A stretch of 64,000 nucleotides of DNA, from positions 7,483,501 to 7,547,500 of the forward strand of contig NZ_CP130630.1 of assembly GCF_030551255.1 (NCBI RefSeq). The letters are read 5' to 3'. Below, piece by piece: positions 41,063-48,961 of the stretch. The stretch comes from Streptomyces sp. NL15-2K (lineage in GTDB: Bacteria > Actinomycetota > Actinomycetes > Streptomycetales > Streptomycetaceae). Numbering within the stretch: the first letter of the stretch is position 1; every line of letters starts with the position of its first letter. The position numbers and the translations under genes were made by a program. A model generated the notes under the pieces. The model searched no databases. It saw nothing but the letters and a program-made list of their open reading frames with translations, and was not told the DNA's origin.

Positions 41063-42235
41063 ATGCCCTCATCCGCCAGACACGCCGCTGTTTTCGGCGT
41101 TTCCTCCGCAATCGCCCTGGTATCGATCACCGCCTGCGGAAGTGGCTCCACCGCCTCGACCGGTTCCGCCGACAAGCTCCAGGCAGCCCCCGCCGCCCAG
41201 CGCCTGACCGGCGTCTGCCCCAAGACGGTCGTCGTCCAGGTCGACTGGGAGCCCGAGGCCGAACACGGCCCCCTCTACCACCTCGTCGGCCCCGGCCACA
41301 CCGTCGACACCGCGAAGAAGCGGGTCACCGGCCCGCTGGTCATCGACGGCAAGGACACCGGCGTCGACATCCAGATCCGGGCCGGCGGCTCCGCCATCGG
41401 CTACCAGAGCGTCCCCTCGCAGATGTACGTCGACAAGAGCATCACCCTCGGCACGGTCACCACCGACGTGGCCATCACGGCATCCGCCAAACAGCCGGTC
41501 ACGGCCGTCGCGGCGCTGATGAAGAAGAGCCCGCAGGTCCTGATGTGGGACCCCGCCACCCACCCCGACTGGAAGACGATCGCGGACATCGGCAAGTCGA
41601 ACGAGAAGGTCGTCTACGTGGACGGCAGCACCTACGCCTCACTGCTGGTCGCGAAGGGCCTCATCAAGAAGAGCCAGCTGGACGGGAGCTACGACGGCGC
41701 ACCCGCCCGCTTCGTGTCCAACCCGGGCATCGCCCAGCAGGGCTTCGCCACCGCCGAGCCGTACATCTACGAGCACGAGGTGTCGGCCTGGAAGAAGCCG
41801 ATCAAGTACCAGCTGCTCGCGGACGTCGGCTTCAACGTCTATCCAGAAGCCCTCTCGGTGCGCAGCGGTGAGCTGAAGTCGCTCAGCCCCTGCCTGAAGA
41901 AGCTCGTCCCCGTCCTGCAGCAGTCGGCCGTCGACTTCGCGGCCGAGCCGTCGGCGACGGTCAAGCTCATCAGCGACCTGGTGCAGCAGTACAACACCGG
42001 CTGGGTCTACTCCGAGGGCACCGGCACCTTCGCCGCGCAGCAGATGGTCAAGCTCGGCATCCTCGGCAACGAGGCCGACGGCAGCATCGGGAGCTTCGAC
42101 ATGAAGCGCGTCGACTCCATCCTGAAGACCTTCACCCCCCTCGTCGAGCAGAGCGGCGCCAAGGTCGAGCCGGGGCTGACCGCCGAGGACCTGGCGACCG
42201 GCGAGTTCATCGACACCTCGATCGGATTGAAGTGA
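41063..42235 (+). CDS. ABC transporter substrate-binding lipoprotein (ThiY/NMT1-like)
   Basis: A 390-residue binding protein. Signal peptide with lipobox VSITAC (lipidated Cys25) and low-complexity linker. The first strand VVVQVDWEPEAEHGPLYHL follows the pattern of NMT1/ThiY proteins that bind pyrimidine, thiamine-related or other small nitrogenous ligands. Two alpha/beta lobes follow. GGGAG precedes ATG 41063. With the ATPase and permease it forms a complete importer, so the pathway starts from an external compound. Confidence 0.9.
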   Translation: MPSSARHAAVFGVSSAIALVSITACGSGSTASTGSADKLQAAPAAQRLTGVCPKTVVVQVDWEPEAEHGPLYHLVGPGHTVDTAKKRVTGPLVIDGKDTGVDIQIRAGGSAIGYQSVPSQMYVDKSITLGTVTTDVAITASAKQPVTAVAALMKKSPQVLMWDPATHPDWKTIADIGKSNEKVVYVDGSTYASLLVAKGLIKKSQLDGSYDGAPARFVSNPGIAQQGFATAEPYIYEHEVSAWKKPIKYQLLADVGFNVYPEALSVRSGELKSLSPCLKKLVPVLQQSAVDFAAEPSATVKLISDLVQQYNTGWVYSEGTGTFAAQQMVKLGILGNEADGSIGSFDMKRVDSILKTFTPLVEQSGAKVEPGLTAEDLATGEFIDTSIGLK

Positions 42236-43656
42236 TGACGACCGGAAACCTGACCGCTCTCACCGAACTCGTCGACGACGAACGAGCGACGACTGCGACG
42301 GAACGTCAGCCCACGCCCGGCATCGAGGAATTCTGCGCCCAGGCCGCCGAGCTCCTCGGCGCCGACGGATCGATCCGCGATCCGGCCGCGCGGGAGAAGG
42401 CCTCCTGCGACTGGGCGCACATGTCGCCCATCCTGTCCGCGAAACTCCCCGCCGGGCACGCCGAGGCGGTCCTGCGCCCCACCTCGCACGAGCAGCTCCC
42501 GGGCATCCTGGCCCTGGCCCACCGCCACCGCATCCCCCTCACCCCCCGCGGCAAGGGCACCGGCAACTACGGCCAGGCGATCCCGCTGTACGACGGTGCC
42601 GTGCTCGACCTCACCGGCTGCGGCCGCGTCCTCGACGCCGGCGACGGCTGGATCCGCGCCGAGGCCGGGGCGAAGATGTCCGACCTCGAAGCCCACGCCC
42701 GCACGCTCGGCCAGGAGCTGTGGATGTTCCCGTCCACCTTCGGCACCACCCTCGGCGGCTTCCTCTCCGGCGGCAGCGGCGGCACCGGATCCCTCGTGCA
42801 CAAGACCAACAGCGACGGCTTCGTACGGGAGCTGACCGTCGTACCCTGCACGGCGGACGCCGAGCCCTTCACCGTGCGGGAGTCGGACGCGCTGCCGTAC
42901 ATCCACGCCTACGGCACCACCGGCGTCATCGCCACCGCGACCGTACGGCTCCAGCGGGCCCGCACCTGGACGGGGCTGTTCGCGGCCTTCGCCGACTGGG
43001 CGTCCGCCACCGCCGCCCTCTCGGCGCTCGTACGGCTGGAACCGGCACCGCGCCTGGCCTCGCTGGACGAGGCCGGCCTCGTCCGGGTCTACCCGCCGGA
43101 CCCCGCTCTGGACCCCGCGGCCCTGAGCCTGCGCGCGATCATCGAGGAGGAGGCGGTCGACCAGGCACGGGCGATCGTCCAGTCGTACGGCGGCAGCGTC
43201 CTCGACGTCCGGCCCGCACCGGACGGCCCCGCGCTGATCAGCTCGATGTCCTTCAACCACCCGACCTACCACCTGATGAAGGCCGAGGACGGCTGGTTCC
43301 ACCTGGAGATCGGCGGCGACGTCCTGCTCGGCGACACCACCGAGATCAGGAAGGTCTTCCCGGACACCCTGCTCCACCTGGAGGGCATGCGCTCCGGCAC
43401 GGTCGGCATGCTCATGGCCCGTTACCAGGACGAGCAGACGGTGTACGACGGCATCGCCGCCCTGGGTGCTCTGGGTGTCGGCGTGCACAGCCCGCACAAC
43501 TGGTACGTCGACCGCCGCCTGGACCTGGTACGGGAAGCGGCCCGCACCGCCGACCCGCTCGGCCTGCTCAATCCCGGCAAGATTCCCGCCGCTTCCGAGG
43601 AGACCGCTTCCGAGGCGACCGTTCCCGAGGCGACCGTTCCCGAGGAGACCCCGTGA
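42235..43656 (+). CDS. FAD-linked oxidase (PCMH-type, glycolate oxidase GlcD-like)
   Basis: A 473-residue flavoprotein. N-terminal PCMH FAD domain (LRPTSHEQLPGILALAHRHRIPLTPRGKGTGNYGQ, then MFPSTFGTTLGGFLSGGSGGTGS) and a C-terminal cap domain ending ADPLGLLNPGKI. Family members oxidise 2-hydroxy acids or C-N/C-O bonds. ATG 42235 overlaps the binding-protein stop as TGATG. The last 20 codons are a fourfold 15-bp tandem repeat. Its coupling to hydrolase genes suggests an oxidative step within a nitrogen-ring pathway. Confidence 0.88.
   Translation: MTTGNLTALTELVDDERATTATERQPTPGIEEFCAQAAELLGADGSIRDPAAREKASCDWAHMSPILSAKLPAGHAEAVLRPTSHEQLPGILALAHRHRIPLTPRGKGTGNYGQAIPLYDGAVLDLTGCGRVLDAGDGWIRAEAGAKMSDLEAHARTLGQELWMFPSTFGTTLGGFLSGGSGGTGSLVHKTNSDGFVRELTVVPCTADAEPFTVRESDALPYIHAYGTTGVIATATVRLQRARTWTGLFAAFADWASATAALSALVRLEPAPRLASLDEAGLVRVYPPDPALDPAALSLRAIIEEEAVDQARAIVQSYGGSVLDVRPAPDGPALISSMSFNHPTYHLMKAEDGWFHLEIGGDVLLGDTTEIRKVFPDTLLHLEGMRSGTVGMLMARYQDEQTVYDGIAALGALGVGVHSPHNWYVDRRLDLVREAARTADPLGLLNPGKIPAASEETASEATVPEATVPEETP
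43591..43650. repeat. Four 15-bp tandem repeats coding the C-terminus of the FAD-linked oxidase
   Basis: Units GCTTCCGAGGAGACC, GCTTCCGAGGCGACC, GTTCCCGAGGCGACC, GTTCCCGAGGAGACC, each giving a five-residue (A/V)-(S/P)-E-(E/A)-T block. The period is in frame, so copy number can change without a frameshift. The stop codon and the GTG of the next gene follow directly. Confidence 0.92.
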
Positions 43657-44438
43657 CCTTCACCCGGTTCATCGACCTCAGCGGCCCGGAGATCGAGCGG
43701 CTCGGCGGGGACACCGTCGCCGTACTGCCCGTCGGCGCGGTCGAGCAGCACGGGCCCCATCTGCCCGTCGCCACCGACTACTACATGGCCGAGGCGGTCG
43801 CGGAAGGCGCCGCCCGGATCGCGGGGGAGAGCTGCGACATCACGCTGCTGCCCGGGCTCGCCTACACCAAGTCCGACGAACACGCCTGGTCCGCGGGCAC
43901 ATTGTGGCTCAGCGCCCGCACCCTGTTGTCCGTCCTGGACGACCTCGGCCGCTCCCTGACCGCCGGCCCCGTACGGCGGCTCGCCTTCCTCAACGCGCAC
44001 GGCGGCAACAGCGCCCTGCTCGGCGTCGCCCTGCGCGAACTGCGCACCCGCCACGGCCTGCGCACCTTCCTGCTGCACGCATCCCTCCCCGCCGACCAGG
44101 GCGGCACGTCCCCGGCCACGGAGTACGGCATGGGCGTGCACGGCGGGCTCAAGGAGACCGCCGCCATGCTGCACCTCCGCCCGGACCTGGTGGACATGGC
44201 CCGGGCCCGCCGCAGCGTCCCCGAACACCTCACCTCGTACGAGCACATCGGCTTCGGCAAGCCGGTGTCCTTCGGCTGGACCAGCGACGACTTCGCCACC
44301 GGCAACGGCCTCATCGGCGATCCCACGGGAGCCACGCCCGAACTCGGCCGCAAGCTCGTCGACGCGTCCATCGCCGCGGCCGCCGCCGCGTTGCGCGAAT
44401 GCGCGCGCTTCCTGCCCGACCGCCCCTTGCCCTCCTAG
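43653..44438 (+). CDS. Creatininase-family amidohydrolase
   Basis: A 261-residue creatininase/creatinine amidohydrolase family protein. GAVEQHGPHLPVATDY carries metal ligands Glu31, His33 and Asp42; FLNAHGGNSALL supplies the next His, and an acidic HGGLKETAAMLHLRPD the last. The family opens cyclic amides (creatinine, guanylurea, formamidopyrimidine). GTG 43653 overlaps the oxidase stop. The substrate here is unknown, but ring opening of a lactam fits the context. Confidence 0.92.
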   Translation: MTFTRFIDLSGPEIERLGGDTVAVLPVGAVEQHGPHLPVATDYYMAEAVAEGAARIAGESCDITLLPGLAYTKSDEHAWSAGTLWLSARTLLSVLDDLGRSLTAGPVRRLAFLNAHGGNSALLGVALRELRTRHGLRTFLLHASLPADQGGTSPATEYGMGVHGGLKETAAMLHLRPDLVDMARARRSVPEHLTSYEHIGFGKPVSFGWTSDDFATGNGLIGDPTGATPELGRKLVDASIAAAAAALRECARFLPDRPLPS

Positions 44439-44448
44439 GGAGCCCGCC

Positions 44449-44880
44449 ATGGCCAACCCCCCGCTGCACACCCCGCTGCGTGACATCACCGCCCACCACA
44501 TCACCGCGGGCGACACCGTCAAGCTCGCCGTGCTCACCGGTCCCCGGGACGGCTCGCCGACCACGGTCGTCTTCGAGGTCTGGGAACCGGGCGGCGCCCA
44601 GCCCTTCAACTGGCACCCCGACTCGGTCGAGACGTTCGTCGTCCTCGCCGGCCACGGCCGTGCCGCCAGCGACGAGCACGAACGCGACCTCGCCCCCGGC
44701 GACGTCCTGGTCCTGCCCGCCGGGTCCAAGCACCGCATCGTCAACACGTCCGCCACCGAACGCCTCTACACCCTCACCGTCATGTCCCCCGACGAGGGCT
44801 TCGCCGACCTCATCGAACGCGGGCCGGGCGCGACGCTGGACGACCGGGATCTGGCCGTCCTGCGGGCGGGAACGTCGTGA
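44449..44880 (+). CDS. Single-domain cupin protein
   Basis: A 143-residue cupin: FEVWEPGGAQPFNWHPDSVETFVVLAGHGRAASD (motif 1, with one His and a Glu) and LAPGDVLVLPAGSKHRIVNTS (motif 2). Metal ligands appear largely present. Such small cupins are isomerases, dioxygenases or sensors. GGGAG precedes ATG 44449, 10 bp after the creatininase stop. Its stop overlaps the AtzH-amidase gene. Confidence 0.88.
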   Translation: MANPPLHTPLRDITAHHITAGDTVKLAVLTGPRDGSPTTVVFEVWEPGGAQPFNWHPDSVETFVVLAGHGRAASDEHERDLAPGDVLVLPAGSKHRIVNTSATERLYTLTVMSPDEGFADLIERGPGATLDDRDLAVLRAGTS

Positions 44881-46451
44881 ACGCGGATCTCCTCGCTGCC
44901 TTCTGGGCATACGAACAAGCCCTCGCCGCCAATGATGTGCCGGGGCTGGACCACTGGTTCCTGGACGCGCCGGACACCCTGCGCGCCGACGGCGACGCCG
45001 TGCTGGTGGGCCACAGCGCCATCGCCGACTTCCGGCGCGGGCGCGGCGGGGCTCCGGCGCGGGTCGTCGAGCGGGTGCACGTGGTCCGGCCGGCGACCGG
45101 GGTCGCGGTCGTGACCGCCGAGACCCGGCGGCAGGACGGGGCACGCGGGCTGCAGACCCAGGTGTGGCAGCACACCGACGCCGGGTGGCGGATCGCCGCC
45201 GCACATGTGAGCGCCGCGTCCGCGCCGACGCCGGACGACCGCCCGGATCCGGCGGTGTGGCGTGTGGGGGGTTCTCGGGGAGACCCGCTGTCGGCATCCA
45301 CCGGGCAGGGCCCGCTGGCGCATGTCCGCACCGCCGTGAAGGATCTGTACGCCGTCGCGGGACAGCGCGTCGGTGCGGGCAACCCCGCCTGGCTGGCGGA
45401 GGCCCGTACGGAAGAGGCGCACGCGGCCGCCGTACGGCGGCTGCTCGACGCGGGCGCCGAACTCACCGGCATCGCCCAGACCGACGAGCTGGCCTTCAGC
45501 CTCGCCGGGACCAACGCGCACTACGGCACCCCCGTCAACCCCGCCGCCCCCGGCCGCGTCACCGGCGGCTCCAGCAGCGGCCCGGCCGCCGCCGTGGCCC
45601 ACGACTGGGCGGACCTGGGGCTGGCCACCGACACCGCCGGCTCGATCCGCGTACCGGCGTCCTACTGCGGCCTGTACGGCTGGCGGCCCACCCACGGAGC
45701 CACCCCCACCGGGGGCCTGCTGGCGCTGGCCCCCTCCTTCGACACCGCCGGACTCCTGGCCCGCGACCCCGTCCTGCTGCGTACGGCGGCCGAGGTGCTG
45801 CTGCCCGCCGACGAGGCCCCCGTGCCGGTCACCCGACTCATGGTGGACGAGGAACTGGTGTCGCTCGCCGGACCCGAGGTCCGCGCCTCCTTCGAGGCCG
45901 CCTGCCGGGCACTGACCCTGCGCACAGGGCTGCCCCTGGCGCGTACTCCCACCGGAGCCGCCGAGCACCTGGAGGAATGGTTCGCCGCCTTCCGCGCGGT
46001 CCAGGCCACTGAGGCCTGGGAGCAGCACGGCGCCTGGATCACCCGTCACCCGGGCGCGCTCGCCCCGGACGTCGCGGCGCGCTTCGAGAACGGACGCCGG
46101 GTGAGCGCGGCCGAGCGGGCGGAGGCGGAACAGATCCTGGCCGACGCGCGGAAGGCGCTGGACGTCGTACTGGTACCCGGCACTGCCCTGCTCCTGCCCG
46201 CCACGAGCGGTCCGGCCACCCTCGCCGACGCGCCGCCCGAGGAGGTCGAGGCCGTACGCGCCGCCACCCTCCGCCTGACCTGCCTCGCCTCGCTGGCCGG
46301 GCTCCCGGCGGTCGTCGCCCCGCTGCTGCGGGTGCGCTCACTGCCCGTGGGCCTGTGCGCGCTGGGCGCCCGGGGCACGGACCGGGCCCTGCTGGACTTC
46401 ACGGCCTCCACCGGCTTCACCACCGAATCGAGGAGCCCCACGCATGCCTGA
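44877..46451 (+). CDS. AtzH-like domain fused to an amidase-signature hydrolase
   Basis: A 524-residue fusion. Residues 1-125 resemble AtzH (DUF3225, NTF2-like fold: LLAAFWAYEQALAANDVPGL ... VWQHTDAGWRIAAAHVS). Residues about 140-520 are an amidase-signature enzyme with catalytic Lys155, the Ser-rich turn GGSSSG (230-235, cis-Ser) and nucleophile Ser256 in DTAGSIR. In cyanuric acid catabolism AtzH and the AtzE amidase are separate neighbouring proteins acting on carboxylated biuret/urea intermediates; here they are one chain. GTG 44877 overlaps the cupin stop. Confidence 0.88.
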   Translation: MNADLLAAFWAYEQALAANDVPGLDHWFLDAPDTLRADGDAVLVGHSAIADFRRGRGGAPARVVERVHVVRPATGVAVVTAETRRQDGARGLQTQVWQHTDAGWRIAAAHVSAASAPTPDDRPDPAVWRVGGSRGDPLSASTGQGPLAHVRTAVKDLYAVAGQRVGAGNPAWLAEARTEEAHAAAVRRLLDAGAELTGIAQTDELAFSLAGTNAHYGTPVNPAAPGRVTGGSSSGPAAAVAHDWADLGLATDTAGSIRVPASYCGLYGWRPTHGATPTGGLLALAPSFDTAGLLARDPVLLRTAAEVLLPADEAPVPVTRLMVDEELVSLAGPEVRASFEAACRALTLRTGLPLARTPTGAAEHLEEWFAAFRAVQATEAWEQHGAWITRHPGALAPDVAARFENGRRVSAAERAEAEQILADARKALDVVLVPGTALLLPATSGPATLADAPPEEVEAVRAATLRLTCLASLAGLPAVVAPLLRVRSLPVGLCALGARGTDRALLDFTASTGFTTESRSPTHA

Positions 46452-47214
46452 GGCCCACGGCCTGATCGGGCCCAACTCCCGCAATGCCTGGCGGGCCGAT
46501 GGCGGGATCGTCACCCTGGCCCGTCCCCACCGCGACCCGCACCCGGTCACCGCCGAGGCGCTGCCGCGGACCGTGGTCGCCGACCTCGCCGCCACCGCGC
46601 TGATCGTCGTCGACATGCAGAACGACTTCTGCTCGCCCGACGGCTGGCTCGCCTCCATCGGCGTGGACGTGACCCCCGCCCGCGCCCCGATCCCCGTCAT
46701 CGCCGGCCTGCTGCCCCCGCTGCGCGCCGCCGGCGTCCCGGTCGTCTGGCTCAACTGGGGCAACCGCCCCGACCGGGCCAACCTCCCGCCCGGCGTCCTG
46801 CACGTCTACGACCCGGACGGCACCGGCGGCGGCATCGGCGCCCCGCTGCCGGGCGGCGCGGGCCGGGTGCTGGAACACGGCAGCCCCTCGGCCGCACTCG
46901 TCGCCGGGCTGGAACCGGCGGAAGGAGACCTCCACGTCGCCAAGTACCGGATGAGCGGCTTCCAGGACACCGAGCTGGACAGCGTGCTGCGCAACCTGCG
47001 GGTCGACACCCTGCTGTTCGCCGGCGTCAACGCCGACCAGTGCGTCCTGGCCACCCTCATGGACGCCGCCAACCTCGGCTACGACGTCCTCATGCTGGAG
47101 GACGCGGTGGCCACCACCTCGCCCGCGTACTGCATGGACGCCACGCTCTACAACGTCCGCCAGTGCTTCGGGTTCACCCTCACGGCCGAGGCCCTGCGGG
47201 AGGCCCTGACGTGA
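46444..47214 (+). CDS. Isochorismatase-family amidohydrolase (biuret/ureidoacrylate hydrolase-like)
   Basis: A 256-residue cysteine hydrolase. Catalytic triad Asp57 (LIVVDMQNDF), Lys167 (AKYRMSGF) and Cys200 (GVNADQCVLATLMDAAN). The SGFQDTELDSVLRNLRVDTLLFAGV stretch resembles RutB and biuret hydrolases, which split ureido groups. A 45-residue N-terminal extension precedes the core. AGGAG precedes ATG 46444 and the gene overlaps the amidase by 8 bp and the formamidase by 4 bp. Confidence 0.9.
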   Translation: MPEAHGLIGPNSRNAWRADGGIVTLARPHRDPHPVTAEALPRTVVADLAATALIVVDMQNDFCSPDGWLASIGVDVTPARAPIPVIAGLLPPLRAAGVPVVWLNWGNRPDRANLPPGVLHVYDPDGTGGGIGAPLPGGAGRVLEHGSPSAALVAGLEPAEGDLHVAKYRMSGFQDTELDSVLRNLRVDTLLFAGVNADQCVLATLMDAANLGYDVLMLEDAVATTSPAYCMDATLYNVRQCFGFTLTAEALREALT

Positions 47215-48278
47215 AGCTCCTCCAACCCGGACTCGGCCCATTGGACGGCGACCACTACCTCCCCGCCGACCCCTCCCGGGTGCACTGGGGCCTGCTGCCC
47301 AACGCCACCGCCGAACCGGCGCTGACCGTCCGATCGGGCGAGACCGTCACCTTCGACACCACCAGTCACGAGGGCATCCTCGAAGACCAGGGCCGCGACC
47401 CGGCCGCCTTCTTCGGGGCAGCCGGCATCCCCGGGGACCGTCTGCTGCACGACGCCGTCGAACTGGCCGCCTCCGCACGCGAACACCTGCCTCACACGCA
47501 CGGCCCGCATGTCGTCACCGGACCCGTGGCACTGCACGGCGCACAGCCCGGCGACGTACTGGAGGTCGAAGTCCTGACCCTGCGCCGCCGCGCCCCCTAC
47601 GGGGTGATCAGCAACCGGCACGGCAAGGGCGCCCTCCCCGGCGAATACCCGCAGACACCCCTGGGCGAGCCGGCCAGCATCGTCGCGACCGTCTCGGACG
47701 ACGGCCGGGGCCGGCTCCCGGTCGGCGACGGCCGCCGACTCGGCTTCCCCCTCCGCCCCTTCCTCGGCATCATGGGCGTCGCCCCGGCCACCGAATCCCC
47801 CGTCCACTCCGTCCCGCCCGGCCCGCACGGCGGGAACATCGACGTCCGCCACCTCGGCACCGGCGCCCGGCTCTTCCTCCCCGTCCAAGTCCCCGAGGCC
47901 CTCTTCTACGTCGGCGACCCGCACTTCTCCCAGGGCGACGGCGAAGTCGCCCTCACCGCCTTCGAGGCCCCACTGCGCGCCACCCTCCGCCTCACCGTCC
48001 ACACAGACCCGGCCACCCGCTCCCTGGCCGCCCGCCTGCGCGCACCCTTCGCCGAAACCCCGTCCGAGCACATCGTGCTGGGCCTCGACCAGGACCTCGA
48101 CGAGGCCCTGCGCAACGCCGTACGCGACGCACTCACCCTCCTCACGGACCGCTTCGCGATCCCCGGCCCTGTCGGCCTCGCCTACCTCAGCGCGGCCGCC
48201 GACTTCCACGTCTCCCAGGTGGTCGACATCGTCAAGGGCGTCCACGGCCGCATATCGAAGGCAGACCTGACGTGCTGA
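47211..48278 (+). CDS. Acetamidase/formamidase-family protein
   Basis: A 355-residue FmdA/AmdA-type amidase: HWGLLPNATAEPALTVRSGETVTFDTTSHEG at the start, GPVALHGAQPGDVLEVEVL, VPPGPHGGNIDVRHLGTGARLFLPVQVPEALFYVGDPHFSQGDGEVALTAFE as the core, and YLSAAADFHVSQVVDIVKGVH at the end. It hydrolyses small amides to ammonia and acid and would finish a pathway releasing formamide-like units. GTG 47211 overlaps the isochorismatase stop. Last gene of the block; a toxin-antitoxin pair follows 78 bp later. Confidence 0.92.
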   Translation: MKLLQPGLGPLDGDHYLPADPSRVHWGLLPNATAEPALTVRSGETVTFDTTSHEGILEDQGRDPAAFFGAAGIPGDRLLHDAVELAASAREHLPHTHGPHVVTGPVALHGAQPGDVLEVEVLTLRRRAPYGVISNRHGKGALPGEYPQTPLGEPASIVATVSDDGRGRLPVGDGRRLGFPLRPFLGIMGVAPATESPVHSVPPGPHGGNIDVRHLGTGARLFLPVQVPEALFYVGDPHFSQGDGEVALTAFEAPLRATLRLTVHTDPATRSLAARLRAPFAETPSEHIVLGLDQDLDEALRNAVRDALTLLTDRFAIPGPVGLAYLSAAADFHVSQVVDIVKGVHGRISKADLTC

Positions 48279-48312
48279 ACTGTGCTGACTGGGACCTCAT
48301 GGACGGCCGCTG

Positions 48313-48340
48313 CGAGTGGTACATTATTCGGTACCACTCG
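48313..48340. promoter_or_regulatory. Perfect 10-bp inverted repeat, toxin-antitoxin operator/promoter
   Basis: CGAGTGGTAC (48313-48322), 8 bp, GTACCACTCG (48331-48340). A -10-like TACATT (48320-48325) lies within it. The Phd/YefM antitoxin start is 16 bp downstream. This fits autorepression by the antitoxin or toxin-antitoxin complex. Confidence 0.85.
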
Positions 48341-48356
48341 ATGAGGGAGCCAGTCC

Positions 48357-48638
48357 ATGTCCATAACTGCGAGCGAAGCCCGCAAGGCTCTCTTTCCGCT
48401 GATCAAGAAGGTCAACGACGATCACGAGGCCATCGAGATCGTTTCCAAGCATGGCAACGCCGTGCTCGTCTCAGCAGAGGACTACGCGGCGCTGCGCGAG
48501 GGCTCGTACCTGCTGCGCTCGCCTGCGAACGCACGGCGACTGCTCAAGGCGTACGAGAATGCCCTGGGCAACGTGAACGTATCGGAGCGTGAGCTGATCG
48601 ATCCGGATGCGGTGGGTCCTGCAGCGGGTGCCGAGTGA
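48357..48638 (+). CDS. Antitoxin, Phd/YefM family
   Basis: A 93-residue antitoxin: MSITASEARKALFPLIKKVNDDHEAIEIVSKHGNAVLVSAEDYAALRE is the YefM DNA-binding fold, and the acidic, flexible C-terminus (SERELIDPDAVGPAAGAE) would wrap the toxin. GAGGGAG precedes ATG 48357. Its stop overlaps the toxin start as GTGA. Autorepression through the palindrome at 48313-48340 is likely. Confidence 0.94.
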   Translation: MSITASEARKALFPLIKKVNDDHEAIEIVSKHGNAVLVSAEDYAALREGSYLLRSPANARRLLKAYENALGNVNVSERELIDPDAVGPAAGAE

Positions 48639-48889
48639 GGCTTGTCTTCGAGGATCAAGGCTGGGAGGACTACACGTCCTGGCTCAAGAACGACCGCAAG
48701 ATTCTCGCTCGGATCAACAAGCTCATCGAGGACGTCAAGGGTGATCCCTTCACGGGAATAGGCAAGCCCGAGCCGCTGAAGTACCACTTGCCCGGGGCGT
48801 GGTCGAGGCGGATCGACGACGAGCACCGCCTTGTCTACTTGGTCACGGACAAGGAGATCGTGATCCTCGCAGCTCGCTATCACTACTAG
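48635..48889 (+). CDS. Toxin, Txe/YoeB family mRNA interferase
   Basis: An 84-residue RelE-fold ribosome-dependent RNase. It has the same length as E. coli YoeB and all its key residues at the same numbers: Glu46 (GKPEPLK), Arg65 (DEHRLVYLV), His83 and Tyr84 (RYHY), so it should be active. GTG 48635 overlaps the antitoxin stop. The pair lies at the 3' end of the nitrogen-compound block, where it may stabilise the locus. Confidence 0.95.
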   Translation: MRLVFEDQGWEDYTSWLKNDRKILARINKLIEDVKGDPFTGIGKPEPLKYHLPGAWSRRIDDEHRLVYLVTDKEIVILAARYHY

Positions 48890-48961
48890 TACCCGGCGGC
48901 TTTGACCCGTGGGCACCCTGCCGACGCCGCAGGTTCGACATTCCGGTTCGAGGCGCCGCCC

